DNA of 64,000 bases from DUPU01 sp050952465. GTDB taxonomy: Bacteria; Bacillota; Dehalobacteriia; Dehalobacteriales; Dehalobacteriaceae. The stretch covers positions 124,001-188,000 of the forward strand of contig JBMNKZ010000008.1 in assembly GCA_050952465.1 (NCBI GenBank), read 5' to 3'. A model generated the notes under the pieces. It worked only from the letters and a program-made list of their open reading frames with translations, was not told the origin of the DNA and searched no databases. Shown here piece after piece: positions 9,054 through 16,416 of the stretch (the stretch's first letter is position 1; the number at the start of each line of letters is the position of its first letter). The translations under genes were made by a program, and so were the position numbers.

Positions 9054-10160
9054 ATGAAAAAAGTTATCTTATCCGGGTATTACGGTTTTAATAATATTGG
9101 CGATGAAGCGGTTTTGGCGTCAATCATTCAAGCGCTGCAAAGGGAGATCCCAGAGGTGCAGGTCACGGTTCTATCCAATGACCCTTCTAAGACGGAAAAA
9201 CAATATGGGGTAAAGGCGGTTAATCGATGGAGCCTACCCCAGATTATCCCGGTCTTAAAAGGCTGTGACCTATTCATTAGTGGAGGAGGGAGCCTTCTTC
9301 AGGATGTAACCGGGCCCAAAAGCATCATTTATTATTTAGCTTTAATTCGTTTAGCCCGTTTTTTCCGAAAACCGGTGATGATTTATGCTCAGGGCATTGG
9401 TCCTATTAACCGGCCCTGGGCCAGAAATCTAGTAGGTCGAGTGCTGAATAAGGTAAATTTAATCACTCTCCGTGATGAAGATTCCCGAGCTGATTTAGCA
9501 TCTATGGGAGTGACCAGGCCCCCGATCATGGTGACGGCAGACCCGGTGCTAGGTTGGGAGAATCAAAATGAAAGGGTAATTCCGGAAAACTTAAAAAATT
9601 TAGATTGGGATCAGGGGAAATTCGTGGGCATCAGCCTTCGTCATTGGCCAGGATTAAATCCCGGGGAGTTGGCGGAACTTGGTGATTACCTTGTTAAAGA
9701 AGGCTTTCAGCCAATATTTTTACCCTTTCATTTTCCTGGAGATATTTCTGTATGCCGGGAAGTGGCTAAGCTGATGAAAGAAGAGAGTTATCTCATCAAG
9801 GATAATCTGTCCGCCTTGGAAATGATGGATATTATCGGGAAAATGGATTTAGTGATCGGCATGCGCCTACACGCCCTAATTATGTCCGGAGCCCAGGGGG
9901 TTCCTTTTGTGGCCATCAGCTATGACCCAAAAGTGGAACGTTTCACCAAGCAAATGGGGCAAACGGCTGCCTGTTCTGTGGAAAATATGTCATGTAAAGA
10001 TTTAAAAAAGATTGTGGAACAAAATTTAGAAAATTACAGTCTAATAAAAGAAAAACTCCTGGAAAAAGGAGCGACATATCGGAAAGATGCTCAGGAAACT
10101 GCCAAGTGGGCTGCTAAACTGATGGATAATAGCCACTTAGATAAAGGAAGTAATATATGA
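9054..10160 (+). CDS. csaB: polysaccharide pyruvyl transferase CsaB
   Basis: 368 residues. N-terminal SGYYGFNNIGDEAVL, a central GGGSLLQDVTGP motif, IYAQGIGPI, and the C-terminal GMRLHALIM and VPFVAISYDPKV motifs are those of the polysaccharide pyruvyl transferase family, subtype CsaB. CsaB adds ketal pyruvate from phosphoenolpyruvate to the secondary cell wall polymer, and SLH domains bind this modified polymer. That matches the two SLH proteins at the window start. The gene follows DUF5693 by one base and overlaps murJ by four bases (ATGA), giving a tight three-gene operon. Confidence 0.93.
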   Translation: MKKVILSGYYGFNNIGDEAVLASIIQALQREIPEVQVTVLSNDPSKTEKQYGVKAVNRWSLPQIIPVLKGCDLFISGGGSLLQDVTGPKSIIYYLALIRLARFFRKPVMIYAQGIGPINRPWARNLVGRVLNKVNLITLRDEDSRADLASMGVTRPPIMVTADPVLGWENQNERVIPENLKNLDWDQGKFVGISLRHWPGLNPGELAELGDYLVKEGFQPIFLPFHFPGDISVCREVAKLMKEESYLIKDNLSALEMMDIIGKMDLVIGMRLHALIMSGAQGVPFVAISYDPKVERFTKQMGQTAACSVENMSCKDLKKIVEQNLENYSLIKEKLLEKGATYRKDAQETAKWAAKLMDNSHLDKGSNI

Positions 10161-11707
10161 AAAACAATGTTGCCAAGGCAGTAGGGGTGGTTCTAATAAT
10201 GAATTTGGCCACCAAGTTATTAGGTTTTGCCCGGGAGACTTTTATTGCCTCGGGATTTGGGGCGAGTTCAGCTACAGATGCTTACCTCATTGCCTATACC
10301 ATACCTTATTTTTTACAGGCGATTTTAGGCTTTGCTTTGGTGTCTGCTGTGGTACCCGTATTAACCAAGTATTTAGTTGAGGAAAATTATAATGAAGCAT
10401 GGCACGTTGCCAGTACAATTTTGAATTTGACCGCTTTTGTATTGTCTTTTGTAACCATATTAGGCATGGTGGGAGCGGGCTTTTTGGTGAAAATCACTGC
10501 ACCCGGTTTTGAACAGGATGCGGCAAGCCTTGCGATCCAATTAACCCGGATTATGTTTCCCTCTGTGGTCTTTATGGGGGTGGGCATGGTGATTTCCGGG
10601 ATTTTAAATGCCTCTTATAAATTTGCCATTCCGGCCTTTGCCCCGGGTTTATCAAATATCATTATTATTTTCTCGGTTGTGTTTTTTTCAGCCCGTTATG
10701 GCATTATCGGGTTAGCCGTGGGGACTTTGGTCAGTTTTTTTGGTTTTTTGGTTTTACAGATTCCGGTGCTAAAAAGTGTAAAGTTTAAATACAGTTTTGT
10801 TCTGGACATAAAACACCCGGCAGTACGACAGTTAATGTTTACTATCGGGCCCATTGTTTTAGGTGTAGCGGTAAATCAAATTAACTTAGCACTAAATCGC
10901 ATTTTTGCCTCATGGCTGGCAGAAGGCAGCATCGCGGCGTTGAATTTTGCTATGAAGCTGATGAATTTGCCTCAGGGGATTTTTGTGGCGGCAGTAGTGT
11001 CGGCGATTTATCCTACTATGGCTGCTTTTGCCATTAAAGGAGAGAATAAGCCATTCGCGGAAACCTTGCTGCGAGGCCTGGGGATGGTCAGTCTGATTAC
11101 CATTCCTGCTGCGGCGGGATTGATGGTACTCAGAGAACCCATTATCCAGCTTCTTTTTGAACGGGGTGCCTTTGATCAGCAGGCGACCTTGGCTACCTCC
11201 AGTGCATTATTATATTATTCCTTGGGGTTGTTTCCCGGAGCTGCTAATATGGTGATTACTCGGGCTTATTATGCGGTAGGTGATGTACGCACCCCGGTTT
11301 ATGCAGGAATTTTTTCTATTGTGGTGAATTTAATATTAAGTGTAGCCTTGATGGGCTCCATGGCCCATGCAGGTTTGGCCCTGGCAAATTCTCTGGCCAC
11401 CGGTGGGAATACTCTGTTTCTCTACTTTGGTTTAAAAAAGCATCTTAATTCATTAAAGGGAAAAAGTCTTTTGATTTCTTTAGGAAAGATGTGTTTAGCA
11501 TCTGCTATCATGGCACTGCTGACCTGGTTGGGGGCGGTCTATTTAGGCACTAGGCTGGATTTGGCCGTGAAGCGAAACCTGGCTATTTTAGTGATGAGTA
11601 CCATTACCATTGGGGGATTAAGCTATTTTTTGGCGGTTATAATCTTAAAAGTGGAGGACGTCCGGTTTTTACAGGACGCTTTGTTGAAAAAACTGAGAAA
11701 AAGTTAA
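10157..11707 (+). CDS. murJ: MurJ/MviN-type lipid II flippase
   Basis: 516 residues with about 14 hydrophobic segments and the MurJ/MVIN signature near the N-terminus (LLGFARETFIASGFGASSATDAYLIAY). Members flip lipid-linked cell wall precursors, chiefly lipid II, across the membrane. The start overlaps the csaB stop in an ATGA. Because it sits with csaB and DUF5693 rather than with mur genes, it may serve the wall polymer precursor instead of, or as well as, lipid II. Another MurJ copy elsewhere in the genome would favour that reading. Confidence 0.9.
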   Translation: MKNNVAKAVGVVLIMNLATKLLGFARETFIASGFGASSATDAYLIAYTIPYFLQAILGFALVSAVVPVLTKYLVEENYNEAWHVASTILNLTAFVLSFVTILGMVGAGFLVKITAPGFEQDAASLAIQLTRIMFPSVVFMGVGMVISGILNASYKFAIPAFAPGLSNIIIIFSVVFFSARYGIIGLAVGTLVSFFGFLVLQIPVLKSVKFKYSFVLDIKHPAVRQLMFTIGPIVLGVAVNQINLALNRIFASWLAEGSIAALNFAMKLMNLPQGIFVAAVVSAIYPTMAAFAIKGENKPFAETLLRGLGMVSLITIPAAAGLMVLREPIIQLLFERGAFDQQATLATSSALLYYSLGLFPGAANMVITRAYYAVGDVRTPVYAGIFSIVVNLILSVALMGSMAHAGLALANSLATGGNTLFLYFGLKKHLNSLKGKSLLISLGKMCLASAIMALLTWLGAVYLGTRLDLAVKRNLAILVMSTITIGGLSYFLAVIILKVEDVRFLQDALLKKLRKS

Positions 11708-11745
11708 GAATTACTCAGTTATGAATCTTAAGATGAGGTGAAAGA

Positions 11746-12186
11746 ATGTTAGAGAAAATATTGGATATTAAAGAAATTGAAAAAATCCTGCCCCATCGTT
11801 ATCCCTTTCTTTTAGTGGACAAGATTTTGGAGTTGGAAGAGGATAAGCGGATTGTAGGACAAAAAAATGTCACTATTAACGAACCCTTTTTTCAGGGGCA
11901 TTTTCCGGGATATCCGGTGATGCCCGGAGTATTAATTGTGGAAGCATTGGCTCAAGTGGGAGCAGTACTGGTTTTAAGAAAACCGGAGTTTGCCGGGAAG
12001 ATTGCCCTTTTTGCCGGGATTGACAACCTGCGCTTTCGCCGTCAGGTAGTGCCGGGGGATGTGTTGCGCCTGGAGGTAGAGGTGATCGCATTTCGGGGGC
12101 CCATTGGCAAGGCTAAGGCCAAAGCCACAGTAGATGGGGAAATTGCCTGTGCTGGGGAAATTATGTTTGCCATCCAAAAAAATTAA
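11746..12186 (+). CDS. fabZ: 3-hydroxyacyl-[acyl-carrier-protein] dehydratase FabZ
   Basis: 146 residues, normal length for FabZ. The hot-dog fold signature HRYPFLLVDKI (about 17-27) and the active-site stretch GHFPGYPVMPGVLIVEALAQ contain the catalytic His (residue 52) and Glu (residue 66). It dehydrates 3-hydroxyacyl-ACP in fatty acid elongation. ATG start follows GAGGTGAAAG, 38 bp behind murJ with no terminator between, so it likely belongs to the same transcript. In many Firmicutes a fabZ copy sits among envelope genes apart from the main fab cluster, as here. Confidence 0.95.
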   Translation: MLEKILDIKEIEKILPHRYPFLLVDKILELEEDKRIVGQKNVTINEPFFQGHFPGYPVMPGVLIVEALAQVGAVLVLRKPEFAGKIALFAGIDNLRFRRQVVPGDVLRLEVEVIAFRGPIGKAKAKATVDGEIACAGEIMFAIQKN

Positions 12187-12278
12187 GCGGTATCTATTTT
12201 GACTAATAATGCTCTATTTTAACAAAAATAACTGCTCTTTCTATCTTGTTTTTTATGTTTACTCGTATTAAACTAGAT

Positions 12279-12307
12279 TTGGCTTATTTTTTATATTTTA
12301 TTATATT
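12279..12307 (+). promoter_or_regulatory. candidate sigma-A promoter for the TagO/WecA-type gene
   Basis: TTGGCT at 12279-12284, 17-bp spacer, TATATT at 12302-12307, in an AT-rich 157-bp gap; the start codon is 36 bp downstream. Confidence 0.45.
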
Positions 12308-12343
12308 TAGTATATATGTAGATATATTCAGGGAGAGGTAACA

Positions 12344-13408
12344 ATGTATAAACTAGCTTTATGTGTCTTTGTTGCTTTTTTCATAGCATTTGTTTTAACA
12401 CCTGTGATGATGAAGATAGCAATACGAATTGGGGCTGTAGATAAGCCCAATGAACGAAAAGTGCATAAAGGAACCATCACCAGGATCGGCGGAGTAGCCA
12501 TCTTCGGGGGATTTATTGCCGGAGCCCTTTTAATGCAGGAACTAAGTTTTCAGGCCTGGGGCTTACTTATCAGTGGAACCATGATCATGGTTCTAGGTTT
12601 AGTGGATGATATCAGAGGGATTTCCCCCAAAATGAAACTTCTCGGTCAGGTTAGTGCAGCTTTAATTGTGGTTTACTTTGGAGTAGAAGTGAAATTTATC
12701 ACCAATCCATTTACCGGGGATATTGCATCTTTAGGGATTTTAAGCATTCCGGTAACTGTATTCTGGGTGACTGGGATGAGTAATGCAGTCAATTTAATTG
12801 ACGGCTTAGATGGACTGGCAGCAGGGGTATCTGGAATTGCTGCCGTGACTTTGGCGGTGGTGGCCTGGACTCAGGGCATGTTTGAGACGGTATATTTAGC
12901 CCTGTTTTTAGCAGCAGCGGCTTTAGGCTTTCTTAAGTTTAATTTCCATCCGGCTAAGCTTTTTATGGGTGACTGTGGCTCTTTATTCCTCGGCTTTGTC
13001 CTGGGAGTACTGGCAATAATGGGCTTAACGAAAGGGGCTACTATCATATCCCTGTTTATTCCTGTAATTATTTTGGGGATTCCCATTTTGGACACTTTTT
13101 TTGCCATTATTAGGCGTTTTACTAATAATAAGCCTATTTTTGAAGCGGACAAAGGGCATCTTCATCATCGATTGCTGGAAATGGGGTTATCTCATAAGCA
13201 GACCGTTTTAGTGATTTATGCCATTACGTTTTTATTAGGCAGTAGTGCTGTTTTATTAACTATGCTGACAACGGCACAAAGTGTCTTGATATTAATAGGT
13301 ATTACTATTGTGATTTTAGTGGGGGCGGATCGGATTGGCATTATCACTGGGAAAAGTATGTCCGGTCCTATGCAAGAAAACAAAGCAAAGCATTATCTGC
13401 GTGGTTAA
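12344..13408 (+). CDS. undecaprenyl-phosphate N-acetylglucosaminyl 1-phosphate transferase (TagO/WecA type)
   Basis: 354 residues with about ten hydrophobic segments. Family motifs for the polyprenyl-phosphate hexose-1-phosphate transferases are visible: VDDIRGISPKMKLLGQ with the DD pair, NLIDGLDGLAAG, FMGDCGSLFLGF and the cytoplasmic HLHHRL loop. It starts synthesis of lipid-linked wall polymer by moving a sugar-1-phosphate from a UDP-sugar to undecaprenyl phosphate. MraY is less likely because of the HLHHRL loop and lack of mur neighbours. Start ATG after GGGAGAGG. In this setting it likely primes the secondary wall polymer that CsaB pyruvylates. Confidence 0.92.
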   Translation: MYKLALCVFVAFFIAFVLTPVMMKIAIRIGAVDKPNERKVHKGTITRIGGVAIFGGFIAGALLMQELSFQAWGLLISGTMIMVLGLVDDIRGISPKMKLLGQVSAALIVVYFGVEVKFITNPFTGDIASLGILSIPVTVFWVTGMSNAVNLIDGLDGLAAGVSGIAAVTLAVVAWTQGMFETVYLALFLAAAALGFLKFNFHPAKLFMGDCGSLFLGFVLGVLAIMGLTKGATIISLFIPVIILGIPILDTFFAIIRRFTNNKPIFEADKGHLHHRLLEMGLSHKQTVLVIYAITFLLGSSAVLLTMLTTAQSVLILIGITIVILVGADRIGIITGKSMSGPMQENKAKHYLRG

Positions 13409-13466
13409 TTGTCTGTGGTTGCAAATGTTAAATTAAATATACCTGGAAAATGGGGGGAGTGGGGAC

Positions 13467-14033
13467 ATGACCAAAGGGCGTGTAGTATTATTAGTTATAG
13501 CTGCCATGGTCTTTTTATCAGTAGGTTTTGTCATTGGACAAATAGTACAAGCAGCAGGAACGATACCTGGTACGGCCGGTGACCCGCTGGTAGCTCAAAG
13601 CTATGTGGAAAAAGTAGTGAAAAAAACAGTAGCTGATATGGAAAGCAAACTGGATGAAATGGAATCTAAGGTAGCCGATCTGGAAAAGCAGATTAGTGAT
13701 TTCTCCAAAGACACAGGGAAAACTAGTACGCGCCAAGGGTCGTCCAGTGATACAGGCAGTAATACTAGCAGTAATACAGGAAAAAATTCAGATAATAACT
13801 CTGGCGGGGAAGATAAAAAACCTGCCTCATCTGCCCAAGGCAAGACGGCAACAGTCAGCGGAAGTTCTGCTAATGTGCGGTCAGGCCCAGGTACTACTTA
13901 TGAAAAAATTACGACATTAGTGCAAGGTGATAAGGTAACAGTAATCTTAGAAGAGAACAGCTGGTATAAGGTAACTTTAAGCGATGGCCAGGAAGGCTGG
14001 ATTGCCAACTGGCTAGTGGAAGTTAAGTCCTAA
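13467..14033 (+). CDS. secreted or membrane-anchored SH3b-domain protein
   Basis: 188 residues. An N-terminal hydrophobic segment (about 5-29) is followed by a short coiled coil (about 45-78), a Ser/Thr/Asn/Gly-rich linker (SSDTGSNTSSNTGKN) and a C-terminal bacterial SH3 domain (about 125-188) with SANVRSGPGTTYEKI and QEGWIANWLVEVK. SH3b domains usually bind peptidoglycan peptides, so the protein probably sits at the wall. No catalytic domain is present. ATG start follows TGGGGGGAG. It is followed at once by a strong terminator. Function beyond wall binding is unknown. Confidence 0.85.
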   Translation: MTKGRVVLLVIAAMVFLSVGFVIGQIVQAAGTIPGTAGDPLVAQSYVEKVVKKTVADMESKLDEMESKVADLEKQISDFSKDTGKTSTRQGSSSDTGSNTSSNTGKNSDNNSGGEDKKPASSAQGKTATVSGSSANVRSGPGTTYEKITTLVQGDKVTVILEENSWYKVTLSDGQEGWIANWLVEVKS

Positions 14034-14037
14034 ACGA

Positions 14038-14068
14038 AAATGTGGCAATGACCACATTTCATTTTTTT
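14038..14068 (+). terminator. rho-independent terminator
   Basis: AAATGTGG (14038-14045) and CCACATTT (14052-14059) form a perfect 8-bp stem with a 6-nt loop followed by C-A-T7. Confidence 0.85.
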
Positions 14069-14082
14069 AAAGGGTGAATAAA

Positions 14083-14487
14083 TTGAAAGTACATATGAAA
14101 TTACTATACTGGTTCCCTGCAGTTTCTTGGGCGGGATTGATCTTTTATCTCTCCAGCCGTACCGGAAATCAGTTGCATCGTCTCTTCCCCTTTTTCCCCA
14201 GTTTCAATTGGGGGCATCTGGTGGCTTATTTTATGCTGTCAATATTCGTGGCCTTTGCTCTTGAGAAAACCTTTGTCCTAAAGCAGTTAAAGCTTTGGGT
14301 GGTTTTAATATGTTTCTTATATGGGGTAAGCGATGAGATCCATCAATATTTCGTACCCGGCCGGACACCTGAATGGGGAGATCTTCTTAATGACGGAGTA
14401 GGTGCTTATCTCGGTGTGTTATTTTATATAAAAGTTTTGGCATTATTAAGATCCTTCGCTAACGCTCAGGAAGACAATCTTGGGTGA
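14083..14487 (+). CDS. VanZ-family membrane protein
   Basis: About 134 residues with four hydrophobic segments and VanZ-family motifs: FYLSSRTGNQL, NWGHLVAYFMLS and the signature SDEIHQYFVPGRTPEWGDLL. VanZ homologues are linked to glycopeptide resistance and envelope biology but lack a defined reaction. TTG 14083 has AAAGGGTG at a good distance; the GTG at 14074 overlaps that site and is less likely. The last residues (LLRSFANAQEDN) do not look like family sequence: they are encoded by a short dispersed repeat (14449-14480) whose relative appears near 31133. Confidence 0.85.
   Translation: MKVHMKLLYWFPAVSWAGLIFYLSSRTGNQLHRLFPFFPSFNWGHLVAYFMLSIFVAFALEKTFVLKQLKLWVVLICFLYGVSDEIHQYFVPGRTPEWGDLLNDGVGAYLGVLFYIKVLALLRSFANAQEDNLG
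14449..14480 (-). repeat. short dispersed repeat inside the 3' end of the VanZ gene
   Basis: Read on the minus strand, this holds CTGAGCGTTAGCGAAGGATC, closely matching CTGAACGTAGCAAAGGATCT at 31141-31160 on the plus strand. This type of sequence occurs as intergenic repeats in many bacteria. Here it supplies the C-terminal codons and stop of VanZ. Confidence 0.6.
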
Positions 14488-14551
14488 TTCCAATATCATT
14501 TGACTTTTTCACTGTTGTTTAATTGTTTAGTGGTCTAGTTGGGGGTGTGAA

Positions 14552-15262
14552 ATGAACCGGCAAAGAGAAGATGAACTCAATACATACATCAATAGATTAT
14601 CTGGGGCGGGTTCTTCCGAGGCCGTGGCCCTGCTTCGAAAAATCGAAGACATCGGTAAAGATATCCCACATACGGCGGAAAAACTCATACCTTTTTTGCA
14701 TCATTCTGATTATCTGGTGCGCTCCCGGGTATTCATTGCTTTGGGGAGAATCAAGGATGCCGATGTCAGCGACCGGCTGCTGGATTATTTGAATACCCAA
14801 CCGGGGGAGGAGTGGCAGCTCCGTGTTTTGGAATGCCTTTATCTCTTTCATGATCAAAAAGTTGTCCCTCGGGTGGCGGCTTTACTTCATCAGCATGCTA
14901 ATCCTTTACTCGTCCGGGGAGCTGTTTGGTTATTAGGATATCTCGGGGGTAAGGAGGCCTTGGACATCTTGGTAAAGTTTGCGGTAAGTCCGAAAGGCCG
15001 TATTGTAAAAAGCGAGGTTGTCTTTGAAGCCATTGCCTTGGCACTAAAGTCCCTAAACAATTCCGGTGCTGATTATTGGAAAGATTTTGTCCGTAAGGAT
15101 CCGGCCATTAACCGTTTTTTCCTTTACACCACGCTCCCGGAAGTAGATCCGCCTCGGTTTTCTGTTTATCCTTATCCCGATTATTTATTGGATCAAGGGA
15201 AGGCCCAGGGTATTAAGGCTAAGGAATTTAAAAAGCTTTATTATCGAGAACGGGAAACTTAG
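14552..15262 (+). CDS. HEAT-repeat protein
   Basis: 236 residues, soluble. Alternating helix pairs fit HEAT repeats, for example YLVRSRVFIALGRIKDADVS, WQLRVLECLYLF and PLLVRGAVWLLGYLGGKEAL. Such repeats form a curved scaffold for protein contacts; no enzyme motif was seen. The C-terminal ~50 residues (VYPYPDYLLDQGKAQG) do not look like a repeat. ATG follows GGGGGTG. The gene stands alone between VanZ and a terminator, and its partner is unknown. Confidence 0.75.
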   Translation: MNRQREDELNTYINRLSGAGSSEAVALLRKIEDIGKDIPHTAEKLIPFLHHSDYLVRSRVFIALGRIKDADVSDRLLDYLNTQPGEEWQLRVLECLYLFHDQKVVPRVAALLHQHANPLLVRGAVWLLGYLGGKEALDILVKFAVSPKGRIVKSEVVFEAIALALKSLNNSGADYWKDFVRKDPAINRFFLYTTLPEVDPPRFSVYPYPDYLLDQGKAQGIKAKEFKKLYYRERET

Positions 15263-15321
15263 TTTTTTCCGACGGCAAAGCATATTTTTCTGGGTAAAAA
15301 TTTAATATTTTAAGAGTTATT

Positions 15322-15352
15322 AAAACGGGTAACGGCAGTTTACCTGTTTTTT
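15322..15352 (+). terminator. rho-independent terminator after the HEAT-repeat gene
   Basis: AAAACGGGTAA (15322-15332) pairs with TTACCTGTTTT (15340-15350), one G-U pair, and continues into T-rich sequence. Confidence 0.75.
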
Positions 15353-15408
15353 CTGTCTAAGGAAGTTAATTTAAAGGGAAAATTAACGCTATTGTCTTCG
15401 ACACATAA

Positions 15409-15440
15409 TTGACTGTTTTTTAGGTATATATTGATATACT
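15409..15440 (+). promoter_or_regulatory. candidate extended -10 promoter for the signal peptidase gene
   Basis: TGATATACT gives an extended -10 at 15432-15440; TTGACT at 15409-15414 is 20 bp away, too far for a normal -35. The TTG start is 40 bp downstream. Confidence 0.4.
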
Positions 15441-15480
15441 GACCACTAAAGAACTCGTAGACAAGCAGGAGGCAGGAAAT

Positions 15481-16017
15481 TTGCGAAATATAATTTCTCT
15501 GACCTTGGTAGTACTTAGTGTTTTTTTTATTTGTCTAATGATGCAGAATAAAAATGGGGGGGATTCACCTGGTTTTGGCGATTATAAGCTGATGATCGTC
15601 ATGTCCGGCAGTATGCAGCCTGCTTTTGATACCGGCTCGTTAATTATTGTTAAAAAGGTGGATCCGGAGATCATAAATCAAGGTGATATTATTACTTTTC
15701 TTGATGGTGAAAACAGCGGACACCGCTTAATTACCCACCGGGTAATGGAAGTGATTGAAAAGCAGGAAGGAAATTTTTTTATAACTAAGGGGGACGCTAA
15801 TTCTACCAGGGATTTCTCACCGGTACCGGAACAAAATGTTGTCGGCAAAGTGACGATAGCTATTCCTTACCTGGGGTACCTTATAGGTTTTTCCGGTTTT
15901 AAAACCGGGGTCTTAATTTTTTTAATCATTGCTCTTCTTTGGGCGATCATGGGGGAGTTTCGGGCTGCCCGACAAATACTTGGCAGAGAGCATGGCGCGT
16001 TTAAAGCGGATAAATAA
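15481..16017 (+). CDS. signal peptidase I, SipW/ER (S26B) type
   Basis: 178 residues. Membrane segments lie at about 5-21 and 138-160. The catalytic Ser is residue 44 in MSGSMQPAF, and the second catalytic position is His 86 in LITHRV instead of the usual bacterial Lys, which marks the Ser-His S26B class (SipW, archaeal and ER signal peptidases). A DANSTRDFSPV box follows, as in the family. SipW-type enzymes process particular exported matrix or spore proteins. TTG start follows AGGAGGCAGG. No TasA/CotN-like substrate gene is visible next to it, so the client protein is unknown. Confidence 0.9.
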   Translation: MRNIISLTLVVLSVFFICLMMQNKNGGDSPGFGDYKLMIVMSGSMQPAFDTGSLIIVKKVDPEIINQGDIITFLDGENSGHRLITHRVMEVIEKQEGNFFITKGDANSTRDFSPVPEQNVVGKVTIAIPYLGYLIGFSGFKTGVLIFLIIALLWAIMGEFRAARQILGREHGAFKADK

Positions 16018-16032
16018 AAGGGGGGTTAGCAC

Positions 16033-16215
16033 TTGCCTTATAAGTTATGTCCACACTGCAGCCAATCTTCATATTCAGCCAGTGATCGGGGGGTATGGAG
16101 TTGCCCGTATTGTGGCAAAGACATTACCTTTATTCCCAGCACAAAGGAACAGCAAAAAAGAATCAATTTTATTTCTAAAAAAGGGAAAAGACCTAATCAT
16201 TTACGTTTAGTTTAG
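16033..16215 (+). CDS. small zinc-ribbon protein
   Basis: 60 residues with two C-x-x-C knuckles (LCPHCSQ and SCPYCGK) at about residues 6-9 and 24-27, then a basic tail. This is a single zinc ribbon; no other domain is present. TTG start follows the very strong AAAAGGGGGG, 15 bp after the signal peptidase stop, so both genes share a transcript that ends at the terminator at 16237. A longer open frame at 15929-16210 overlaps in another frame but lacks a ribosome site and runs across both genes. Confidence 0.65.
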   Translation: MPYKLCPHCSQSSYSASDRGVWSCPYCGKDITFIPSTKEQQKRINFISKKGKRPNHLRLV

Positions 16216-16236
16216 GACTATAATATTATTATCATG

Positions 16237-16262
16237 GACGTATCAAGAGATACGTCTATTTT
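16237..16262 (+). terminator. rho-independent terminator
   Basis: GACGTATC (16237-16244), loop AAGA, GATACGTC (16249-16256), then TATTTTATT. Confidence 0.85.
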
Positions 16263-16349
16263 ATTCAGAGGGAAGGGCTATTCATGATTATTCGTAAGGA
16301 AGGATTATCTTAATAAAAATTGGTAAAAATATCTTTTATGAAAGATTTC

Positions 16350-16378
16350 TTGTTTATTTCTTTGATACTTGTTAAAAT
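16350..16378 (+). promoter_or_regulatory. candidate sigma-A promoter for the phosphohexomutase
   Basis: TTGTTT at 16350-16355, 17-bp spacer, TAAAAT at 16373-16378; the ATG is at 16417. Confidence 0.5.
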
Positions 16379-16416
16379 ATAGTGGTAAATTCACCCAACG
16401 AAATGAGGAGGGTAAA

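Noticed and set aside
15929..16210. 93-codon open frame across signal peptidase and zinc-ribbon genes
   Set aside because: Overlaps two better genes in another frame and has no ribosome site.
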